DNA from: an uncultured Bacillus sp.
GTDB taxonomy: Bacteria; Bacillota; Bacilli; Bacillales; Cytobacillaceae
Direction of reading: 5' to 3'
NCBI GenBank assembly: GCA_937902115.1
Contig: CALGSR010000297.1
Span: 1-7,651, forward strand
Length of the DNA stretch: 7,651 nucleotides
Both the position numbers and the translations under genes were made by a program. The notes beneath the pieces were generated by a model, which ran no database searches, was not told the DNA's origin, and saw only the letters and a list, made by a program, of their open reading frames with translations. Numbering within the stretch: position 1 is the stretch's first letter; each line of letters starts with the position of its first letter. Positions 1 to 5,587 of this stretch are shown in pieces.

Positions 1-27
1 CATCTCGTAAGAATATTCAATTGACAT
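1..27 (-). CDS. N-terminal fragment of an unidentified minus-strand gene
   Basis: The reverse strand has an AAAAGGAG ribosome binding site (46-39), an 11-base spacer and an ATG at 27-25. This opens a frame reading MSIEYSYEM that runs off the left edge without a stop. Only nine codons are present, so the product cannot be identified and no function is proposed. The gene is divergent from the germination operon, so its promoter should lie between about 45 and 250. I could not assign a convincing -35/-10 pair on that strand. The call rests on the quality of the binding site and start codon alone. Confidence 0.5.
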
Positions 28-147
28 TAATAACTTATCTCCTTTTCAAAACACCAGTGGTTTCCCCTCTAGTTGTAACTAAATTGCATGATCTCCGCAT
101 CTTAATGTTTAATTTTTAGGATGCCTCGATTTTTCAAAGGAAATTTT

Positions 148-200
148 TCGAGCGAACTCGCGAGTATCGGGCGCAAATACGCCAAGGCGCATTTGATATA
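148..200. repeat. Cluster of GC-rich inverted repeats in the divergent spacer
   Basis: This stretch is clearly richer in GC than the AT-rich sequence around it. It holds a self-complementary ten-mer ACTCGCGAGT (156-165) and a hairpin with arms CAAATACGCC (174-183) and GGCGCATTTG (186-195), which has one mismatch. Neither strand has a T-run after the hairpin, so it is not a standard intrinsic terminator. The composition shift suggests a copy of an intergenic repeat or the remnant of a lost gene. I see no protein-coding potential here that I would defend. Confidence 0.4.
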
Positions 201-216
201 GGTAAAAGTATGGGGT

Positions 217-243
217 GGGACAAGGGACCCGTCCCCTTGTCCC
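217..243. repeat. GGGACAAGG/CCTTGTCCC palindromic repeat (REP-like)
   Basis: The arms GGGACAAGG (217-225) and CCTTGTCCC (235-243) are perfectly complementary. The centre can extend the stem through GAC (226-228) and GTC (231-233) with one bulged C. Short GC-rich palindromes of the GGGACA...TGTCCC type are common between genes in Bacillaceae, and some are associated with REP-type tyrosine transposases; that link is from general knowledge and is not shown here. The element ends five bases before the -35 box of the predicted germination promoter. No poly-T follows, so a terminator role is unlikely. Confidence 0.6.
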
Positions 244-248
244 TATTT

Positions 249-277
249 GCATTAAAAATTGGAAGTTGAGCATAGTA
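249..277 (+). promoter_or_regulatory. Candidate sigma-G promoter of the germination operon
   Basis: A -35-like GCATT (249-253) and a -10-like CATAGTA (271-277) are separated by 17 bases. The forespore sigma-G consensus is roughly GHATR, a 17-18 base spacer, then CATAMTA; the match is 4 of 5 and 6 of 7. Germinant receptor operons are known to be transcribed by sigma-G in the forespore, so the expected class of promoter sits in the expected place. Transcription would begin near 284, about 25 bases before the ATG at 310. Sigma-F recognises overlapping sequences and cannot be excluded. Confidence 0.55.
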
Positions 278-309
278 ATGGAAGACTCTATTACCTTGGA
301 GTGTGTGAT

Positions 310-1929
310 ATGGATCGTTCATGGAAGAATCGATTATTATTCAATATTAAAAAAAGGCAGGAGACATTGCAGTTTGAGGAAACCACCCTTCCCTCAAACA
401 AACGGGAACTTGGTGACAATTTACAGGAAAATCTCCAACATATTAAAGACACATTGGGCAACAGCAGTGATTTAGCTGTTCGGGAATTTAAAATTGGGAA
501 CTCTGATGTTTATCGTGCGGCGATTATTTATATGGATGGGTTAACCGATATGAATATCATTGGTCATTTTATTATCGAAAGACTAATGAATAATATCAAC
601 CATTCAGATCCTGTTCATCACCTGTCAGGGATGCAATTATTTATCGATATTAAAGAGAATATGTTATCCATTGGGACAATTGAGGATATAGCGGATATGG
701 ATAAACTGCTGCATTCTCTTTTATCAGGTCAAACCATTCTTCTCATTGATGGCAGCAACCAAGCCATAGGCTGTTCTGCAAAAGGCGGCGAGTTACGGGC
801 CATTACAGAACCAACGATTGAACCTGCTGTTCGCGGACCGAAAGAAAGCTTCGTTGAGGCCCTTGTCACGAATACATCCTTGGTTCGGCAGCGAATTAAA
901 AGCCCTAATTTATGGGTTGAAACGATGACTATAGGCAAAATCACGCAAACAGATGTATCCATGTTATATTTGAAAGGGATTGTCAATGAAAAGCTCCTGG
1001 CCGAAGTCAAAGAGCGGCTTTGTAAAATTGAAGCTGATGAGATCGTCGGTGCAAATACTGTTGAAGAATGGATTAATGATCATAGATGGACATTATGGCC
1101 AACCATGTTATCTACAGAACGTCCGGATGTCGTGGCAGGAGAGATCATGGAGGGACGTGTTGTGATTCTAGTTGATGGCACACCGGATGCTTTAGTGCTG
1201 CCGGCAGCATGGATTCAATTTTTTCAAACGGCAGAAGACTATTACTTGCGTTGGAATATCGCCAGTTTTTTACGCTGTTTAAGGATCTTTTCATTTATAA
1301 TCACACTTCTGGGGCCGGCTCTTTATATTGCCTTTATTGCCTTTCACCCTGAATTGATTCCGACCCCTTTACTTATTAATTTGACAGCACAACGGCAAGG
1401 GATTCCCTTTCCAGTCTTTATTGAGGCATTATTAATGGAATTTACATTTGAAGTGTTACGGGAAGCAGGGGTACGAATGCCGCGGCCGGTTGGGCAGGCG
1501 GTTTCCATCGTTGGTGCCCTTGTGTTGGGAGACGCGGCGGTTTCGGCAGGGATTGTTTCAAGTGCCATGGTCATTGTCGTGGCAGGCACGGCAATCGCCA
1601 GTTTTACAATTCCTCATTTTGCGATGATGGATGCTGTCCGATTATATCGATTTCTAATGATGACATTCGCCGCTTCCTTTGGGCTTTATGGCATTGGGCT
1701 TGGAGTTTTTGTTTTAGTTGCGCACACATGCAGCATCCGCTCGTTTGGAATCCCGTATTTGACTCCATTTGCCCCACTCATTTTTGCTGATTTGAAGGAC
1801 ACTTTAGTGCGGGTGCCGAAGCCGTTTTTATCCACACGTCCTCGCTTAATAAGTCAAAAGAACCGTAGGAAGACAGGGTCTGCGAAAAATCTTGTTCCCT
1901 CTCCAAGAGGGAACAAGAGTAACGGATGA
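310..1929 (+). CDS. gerA: Spore germinant receptor subunit A (GerA/SpoVAF family)
   Basis: This is the A subunit of a nutrient germinant receptor in the spore inner membrane, where A, B and C subunits act as one complex. The 539 residues fit the family length. Residues 1-310 form the soluble N-terminal domain with the family motif EPAVRGPKESF (171-181). The membrane domain starts near residue 320 and carries a block from MEFTFEVLREAG through PRPVGQAVSIVGALVLG (376-407), then PYLTPFAP (482-489) and DLKDTLVRVP (494-503). The ATG at 310 is chosen because GGAG (298-301) lies 8 bases upstream. A TTG at 259 in the same frame has no binding site and would lie inside the predicted promoter. The last nine hairpin-encoded residues (528-536) belong to a basic tail that looks non-conserved. 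The germinant cannot be inferred. The symbol marks the family, not the B. subtilis alanine receptor. Confidence 0.95.
   Translation: MDRSWKNRLLFNIKKRQETLQFEETTLPSNKRELGDNLQENLQHIKDTLGNSSDLAVREFKIGNSDVYRAAIIYMDGLTDMNIIGHFIIERLMNNINHSDPVHHLSGMQLFIDIKENMLSIGTIEDIADMDKLLHSLLSGQTILLIDGSNQAIGCSAKGGELRAITEPTIEPAVRGPKESFVEALVTNTSLVRQRIKSPNLWVETMTIGKITQTDVSMLYLKGIVNEKLLAEVKERLCKIEADEIVGANTVEEWINDHRWTLWPTMLSTERPDVVAGEIMEGRVVILVDGTPDALVLPAAWIQFFQTAEDYYLRWNIASFLRCLRIFSFIITLLGPALYIAFIAFHPELIPTPLLINLTAQRQGIPFPVFIEALLMEFTFEVLREAGVRMPRPVGQAVSIVGALVLGDAAVSAGIVSSAMVIVVAGTAIASFTIPHFAMMDAVRLYRFLMMTFAASFGLYGIGLGVFVLVAHTCSIRSFGIPYLTPFAPLIFADLKDTLVRVPKPFLSTRPRLISQKNRRKTGSAKNLVPSPRGNKSNG
1891..1917 (+). promoter_or_regulatory. 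Perfect 12-bp hairpin at the end of gerA, before the gerC start
   Basis: Arms CTTGTTCCCTCT (1891-1902) and AGAGGGAACAAG (1906-1917) are exact reverse complements around a three-base CCA loop. The hairpin lies inside the last codons of gerA and ends 13 bases before the gerC ribosome binding site. No T-run follows, so it is not a terminator. Part of the left arm, TCCCTCT (1896-1902), is also fully complementary to the gerC binding-site segment AGAGGGA (1931-1937). Two mutually exclusive pairings are therefore possible. A role in setting the ratio of A to C subunit, or in message stability, is inference. Confidence 0.6.
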
Positions 1930-1942
1930 AAGAGGGATTCTC

Positions 1943-3151
1943 ATGAAACAACAACCACTCTTTTTAATAGTGACGCTATTATCTCTTCTATTCCTGTCAG
2001 GCTGCTGGGATCGGAAAGAATTACAAGATATTGATATCGTCAGTGCGATGGGGATTGATGCAGGGGAAGATGATGTGGAAAATAGATATCTTGTTACCGT
2101 TCAAGTGATTAATGAAGGATTAGTTGCCGGCGGTGTACAAAATAAGGGCGGGGGAAATACTGCTCCTGTTTCCATCTTTTCGGCCCAAGGAAGTACAGTT
2201 GCTGAGGCGCTCCGGAAAATTGCACCGAAACTGCCCCAGGAACTGTTTTTTCCTCATATTCAATTAATGGTTTTGGGGCAGGGGTTAGCGGAGAAACAAG
2301 CAATACAAGATTTATTTGATTGGATCGAACGTGACTCCCAATTTCGCACCCTTTTCCCGATTTTAATTGTAAGGGACTATAAAGCAAGGGATGTTCTAAA
2401 GATTTTGACATCTTTAGAGCCCATACCTGCTGCTAAAATTGTTGGCGGACTGGAATCTACACACAAAATTTGGGGGGAGTTTGCCAGCACCCGTGCCGAT
2501 AAAGTAATTGAACAATTAAGCGGTGAAACGGCCTATTTAGCAGGGATTGAAATTATCGGTGATCCGGAAAAGGGGAATAAAATGGCCAATGTGCAGCGAA
2601 TAGCACCGGATACCGAGTTGGAAATAAAAGGGCTTGCACTTTTTAAAAAGGGAAAACTGAAAAAATGGTTAGATGGAGACAAGGCACGCGGTGTGTCATG
2701 GATTAATAATGAGTTGGAGAAAACCGTTTTGAATCTTGATTGTAAAACGAAAAAAAAGGGAATTGCCGTTGAGGTCTTGCGCGCAAATTCTGACATTACA
2801 GCAAAAATAAAGAAGGGAAAGCCTGTGATTCAAATTCAAGTTCGGGCAGAGGGGCATATTTCTGATACGCTTTGCCCGCTGGCTCTTGATGAAATGGGAA
2901 CGATTGAAAAGCTTCAAAAACAAATGAATCAGGAAATCAAAGAAGAAGTCCTATTGGCTGTTGAAGCTGCAAAAGGGGAGAAAACCGATATATTTCGTTT
3001 TGGTGAAGCCATTAATCGCAAAGACCCCAAATTATGGAAGGGGATTAGGGATAAGTGGAATGATGAAATCTTTCCGGAGACAGACGTCAACGTTCATGTA
3101 AGAGGATTTATTAGACGAACAGGTTTACGGACGAGACCTTATATGCAATGA
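1943..3151 (+). CDS. gerC: Spore germinant receptor subunit C, lipoprotein (GerC family)
   Basis: This is the lipid-anchored C subunit of the germinant receptor, expected on the outer face of the spore inner membrane. A hydrophobic signal ends in lipobox LSGC with the modified cysteine at residue 21, followed by the family hallmark WDRKE. Other family-type blocks are AMGID, the stretch from PKLPQELFFPHIQLMVLG to DWIERDSQFR, and a C-terminal segment running from FRFGEAI to VRGFIRRTGL. The 402 residues match the usual length. The ATG at 1943 is preceded by GAGGG (1932-1936) at 6 bases. The TTG at 1892 would begin within gerA without a binding site and add 17 residues before the signal peptide. 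The gap to gerA is 13 bases, consistent with one operon. An A8 run (2750-2757) encodes a lysine stretch; the frame is intact. Confidence 0.95.
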   Translation: MKQQPLFLIVTLLSLLFLSGCWDRKELQDIDIVSAMGIDAGEDDVENRYLVTVQVINEGLVAGGVQNKGGGNTAPVSIFSAQGSTVAEALRKIAPKLPQELFFPHIQLMVLGQGLAEKQAIQDLFDWIERDSQFRTLFPILIVRDYKARDVLKILTSLEPIPAAKIVGGLESTHKIWGEFASTRADKVIEQLSGETAYLAGIEIIGDPEKGNKMANVQRIAPDTELEIKGLALFKKGKLKKWLDGDKARGVSWINNELEKTVLNLDCKTKKKGIAVEVLRANSDITAKIKKGKPVIQIQVRAEGHISDTLCPLALDEMGTIEKLQKQMNQEIKEEVLLAVEAAKGEKTDIFRFGEAINRKDPKLWKGIRDKWNDEIFPETDVNVHVRGFIRRTGLRTRPYMQ

Positions 3152-3192
3152 GAATAAACACGTCAAGAAAAGAAGGGAGGGACGACAAAAGC

Positions 3193-4293
3193 ATGGAGAA
3201 AGCCAAAATTAGTGTGATCCAATTATTTTCCCTGATGTTTATGTATGAGATAGGGACAACATTGGTTATCAATTATGGGGCAGAGGCCCGTAAAGACGTT
3301 TGGCTGGCCATTCTTTTAGGAATGGCTGGGGGAGTCGTTTTATTTTTTGTCAGCATCTATTTATTTCGCCAATATCCTACACTCCCGCTTACCGGATATG
3401 TAAGAAAGGTATTTGGCAAATACTTAGGCTGGATCATAGGTTTGATTTACACTGTATTTTTACTGTACAGTGCTTCCAATAATATTCGCATTTCCGCTGA
3501 ATTGCTATTATCATCGACATTACCGGAGACTCCATTATTAGCGATCATAATCTTAATGGTTTTGGCGATTTGTTATGTTCTTTATTTAGGGGTGGAAGTA
3601 TTGGCGCGGACAGCGGAGGTATTTATTGTTATCCTGGTATTCCTTGGATTGATGGGAAATGTTTTTATATTTTTATCCGGAGATATAGACCTCCATAATT
3701 TGCAGCCGTTTTTAGAAAATGGCTGGAAACCGATCTTGGAAACTACAGTTTCCTACACAATTATACAACCGTTTGCACAAATGTTTGCCTTTTCCATTTT
3801 GCTCCCTTACCTAAACCGCCCTGAATTAGCGAAAAAGACGGGGCTGTCTGCCATCATTGCCAGCGGGCTTATCTTAAGTTATACAATCAGCTTAGATATT
3901 GCCGTACTGGGTGTTGATGAAGTGGTGCGCTCTCCTTTTCCGTTGCTGTCAACAATTGGGAAGGTCAACATTATGGAATTTATTCAAAGGCTTGATGCGA
4001 TTGTCGTTTATACTTTGTTGATTACCGTCATTTTCAAAGCCTCTGTCTTTTTTTATGGGGCCTTAATTGGTATGGTGGATTTGTTTAAGTTGAAAAATCA
4101 CCGGTCCATGGTTTTACCTACAGGGATTATTATTATATTCCTATCCATGATATGGGCTTCAGATTTTACAGAAGTTCCACAGGAAAGTATGATGGTCATT
4201 AAATACGTATTAAGTGTTCTTCTCGTATTTCTTCCCATACTTATGATGATTATTACGATGATTCGTAATGGTGTGAAGAAGAAAGCTACCTAG
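3193..4293 (+). CDS. gerB: Spore germinant receptor subunit B (GerB family, APC-type fold)
   Basis: This integral membrane subunit is related to amino acid permeases and in studied receptors carries the germinant-binding pocket. The 366 residues suggest about ten membrane helices, near 8-28, 36-57, 78-96, 112-131, 140-162, 184-204, 216-238, 270-295, 307-323 and 335-356. The opening MEKAKISVIQLFSLMF is typical of GerB proteins, and GVEVLARTAE (133-142) is a family-type motif. The ATG at 3193 is preferred because the protein then begins as its relatives do. Its binding site AAGGGAGG (3173-3180) is strong but 12 bases away, longer than usual. An in-frame ATG at 3148 overlaps the gerC stop codon as ATGA and would add 15 polar residues. 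The end of the gene overlaps the convergent small gene by 8 bases. No convincing terminator follows. Confidence 0.93.
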   Translation: MEKAKISVIQLFSLMFMYEIGTTLVINYGAEARKDVWLAILLGMAGGVVLFFVSIYLFRQYPTLPLTGYVRKVFGKYLGWIIGLIYTVFLLYSASNNIRISAELLLSSTLPETPLLAIIILMVLAICYVLYLGVEVLARTAEVFIVILVFLGLMGNVFIFLSGDIDLHNLQPFLENGWKPILETTVSYTIIQPFAQMFAFSILLPYLNRPELAKKTGLSAIIASGLILSYTISLDIAVLGVDEVVRSPFPLLSTIGKVNIMEFIQRLDAIVVYTLLITVIFKASVFFYGALIGMVDLFKLKNHRSMVLPTGIIIIFLSMIWASDFTEVPQESMMVIKYVLSVLLVFLPILMMIITMIRNGVKKKAT

Positions 4294-4522
4294 AATTATT
4301 TTGCTTGTTGGCTTTATTTTTTCTCATGAATATAATTTGCTGAGCAATTGTCAGTAAAAAGAGAGCCAGTAACATAATCAGTTCACCAGATTCCATCACC
4401 CAAAATGGGTTTAATAAATGAGAGATAGCTTCAGAAAATGTAAGCCCTAATAACATATCCAGTGAAAAAGTTTGTACAATCGTTAATAGAAAAATAAAGA
4501 TAAATACCCCGATCACTTTCAT
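4286..4522 (-). CDS. Small two-helix membrane protein, probable germinant receptor D subunit
   Basis: The 78-residue product has two hydrophobic helices, about residues 3-24 and 47-66, joined by a loop containing NPFWVMESGE (38-47). It ends in the basic polar tail RKNKANKQNNSR. Size, two-helix topology and location beside gerB match the small D proteins, such as B. subtilis GerKD (YczF), which accompany many GerA-type receptors and modulate germination. The family call rests on topology, context and a remembered resemblance. The start is well supported by GAGGGG (4534-4529) 6 bases before the ATG. The gene converges on gerB, and its TAG lies inside the last codons of gerB. On this strand AATACTA (4559-4553) resembles a sigma-G -10 at a suitable distance, but I find no matching -35. 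The frame is open on the strand opposite known genes, yet its hydrophobic pattern is not that of a shadow frame. Confidence 0.72.
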   Translation of the reverse strand: MKVIGVFIFIFLLTIVQTFSLDMLLGLTFSEAISHLLNPFWVMESGELIMLLALFLLTIAQQIIFMRKNKANKQNNSR

Positions 4523-4581
4523 TTCTATCCCCTCGTAATTATGACGTACCTTTAGTATTTGTTAAAAGAAATCCTTTTAGT

Positions 4582-4600
4582 ACAAGACACGATCCTTGTC
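4582..4600. repeat. Degenerate CTTGT palindrome, possible relative of the 217-243 repeat
   Basis: ACAAG (4582-4586) and CTTGT (4595-4599) pair around an eight-base loop. Aligned with the repeat at 217-243, it shares ACAAG at one end and CTTGTCC at the other and has a shorter centre. It may be an eroded copy of the same element, but the match is short enough that chance is possible. It lies between the divergent starts of the small membrane gene and the transporter operon. Confidence 0.3.
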
Positions 4601-4707
4601 CTGTATGGGGGGGGCAGGAGTGGGATTAGGGAGCAAATCAAAGAAAATTATGATAAGTGTGATTTTTAATTATTAGAATGGAAAAGATAAAAAGTAGTGG
4701 AAATTAT

Positions 4708-4729
4708 GTTATATTATGATAATATTAAC
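4708..4729 (+). promoter_or_regulatory. Probable -10 region and overlapping palindrome upstream of the transporter operon
   Basis: ATATTAT (4711-4717) and ATAATAT (4719-4725) form a perfect inverted repeat around a single G. It contains the -10-like hexamers TATGAT (4715-4720) and GATAAT (4718-4723). No good -35 lies 16-18 bases upstream; the nearest candidate, TAGTGG (4695-4700), is poor. Transcription from here would start near 4730 and give a leader of about 45 bases. The palindrome would suit an operator at the promoter, but AT-rich DNA yields such repeats by chance. Confidence 0.35.
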
Positions 4730-4742
4730 TGCAATAAAATTA

Positions 4743-4759
4743 ATAATTCCTATATAAAT
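4743..4759 (-). promoter_or_regulatory. Possible CymR-type operator half-site before the binding-protein gene
   Basis: The reverse strand reads ATAGGAATT (4753-4745). This fits the ATnGGAATT portion of the site I recall for CymR, the cysteine-metabolism repressor of Bacillus; the rest of that site matches only with a one-base shift. It would sit just downstream of the presumed transcription start, a position suited to repression. Support comes from the predicted cystine substrate of the operon and is otherwise weak. Confidence 0.22.
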
Positions 4760-4774
4760 ACTTGGAGGTAGCAA

Positions 4775-5587
4775 ATGAAAAAAATAATATCAGTTTTTTC
4801 CTTATTGCTTGCTTTTACGGTTTTACTTTCTGCTTGCGGAACAAATGATGAAGGGGAAGCCGATAATAAATCCGCAGAAAACGATTTCTATACTCAAGTA
4901 AAAGAAGCTGGCGTTTTAAAAGTTGGTACAGAAGGAACGTACGCCCCTTATACTTTCCACGACGAGTCTGGTAAGCTCACTGGGTTTGATGTAGAAATTG
5001 CCGAAGAAGTGGCAAAACGTTTAGGTGTTAAAGCCGAATTTATGGAAACACAGTGGGATGGCATGTTTGCTGGACTTGATGCAAAACGTTTTGATATGGT
5101 TGCCAACCAGGTTGCAATTGATGAGGATCGTCAAAAGAAATACGATTTCTCTGACCCATACATCGAATCAGGGCGAGTTTTGATTGTCCATAAAGATAAC
5201 AATGATATTAAAACATTTGAAGATTTAAAGGGAAAGAAATCAGCTGAAACGATGGGAAGTGATCATTATAAAATTGCTACATCTCATGGTTCTGAAGTAG
5301 TTGGTGTTGAAGGATTTGTACAAGCTGCTGAATTAATTGGTGCAAAGCGTGTCGAAGCTGCAGTTAATGATAGCTTGTCATTCCTTGAATACACAAAACT
5401 ACATCCTGATGCTTCTCTTAAAGTGGTTGCGGAGGCAGAAAATCCAGCAGTAATGGGATTGCAGTTTAGAAAAGATAGCGGCAAGCTAGTGGAAGAAGTG
5501 AATAAAGCATTACAAGAAATGCAAGAAGACGGTACTTTCTTAAAAATCTCTGAGAAATGGTTTGGTGAAGATGTTTCTCCTAAATAA
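4775..5587 (+). CDS. tcyA: Amino acid (probably cystine) ABC transporter substrate-binding lipoprotein
   Basis: This extracellular lipid-anchored binding protein captures the substrate for the importer encoded by the next two genes. A signal peptide ends in lipobox LSAC with cysteine 21. The mature protein is a family 3 solute-binding protein: VGTEGTYAPYTFHDE (50-64), signature GFDVEIAEEVAKRLG (70-84), METQWDGMFAGLDAKRFD (90-107) and KKYDFSDPY (121-129), ending in SEKWFGEDV. The opening and ending closely resemble cystine-binding TcyA of B. subtilis and FliY of E. coli, so cystine is the best guess. Other polar amino acids remain possible. At 270 residues the length is normal. GGAGG (4764-4768) lies 6 bases before the ATG. 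The 3' end overlaps the permease gene. Confidence 0.9.
   Translation: MKKIISVFSLLLAFTVLLSACGTNDEGEADNKSAENDFYTQVKEAGVLKVGTEGTYAPYTFHDESGKLTGFDVEIAEEVAKRLGVKAEFMETQWDGMFAGLDAKRFDMVANQVAIDEDRQKKYDFSDPYIESGRVLIVHKDNNDIKTFEDLKGKKSAETMGSDHYKIATSHGSEVVGVEGFVQAAELIGAKRVEAAVNDSLSFLEYTKLHPDASLKVVAEAENPAVMGLQFRKDSGKLVEEVNKALQEMQEDGTFLKISEKWFGEDVSPK

Noticed and set aside
259..309. Upstream extension of gerA from TTG 259
   Set aside because: It has no ribosome binding site and overlaps the predicted promoter, whereas ATG 310 has GGAG at 8 bases.
729..1010. Minus-strand and alternative-frame open stretches within gerA, gerC, gerB and tcyA
   Set aside because: They lie wholly inside strongly recognised genes, lack good binding sites and have no recognisable protein features.
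1892..1942. Upstream extension of gerC from TTG 1892
   Set aside because: It would add 17 residues before a classic lipoprotein signal, and ATG 1943 has GAGGG at 6 bases.
2750..2757. A8 run in gerC as a phase-variation or frameshift site
   Set aside because: The frame is intact, it encodes a lysine stretch, and A-runs are common in AT-rich genes.
4252..4269. ATTACG/CGTAAT inverted repeat as a terminator for the minus-strand D-like gene
   Set aside because: It is short, lies in gerB coding sequence and has no T-run in the needed direction.
4282..4323. AAAGC...GCTTT followed by a T-run as a terminator for the ger operon
   Set aside because: A five-base stem with a 24-base loop is too weak, and it lies within the convergent coding gene.
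4536..4543. CATAATTA on the minus strand as a sigma-G -10 for the D-like gene
   Set aside because: It nearly touches the ribosome binding site, leaving no room for a leader, and no -35 fits.
4523..4774. Riboswitch or T-box leader before the transporter operon
   Set aside because: The leader is only about 45 bases from the likely start, and I see no T-box motif, long conserved stems or leader terminator.
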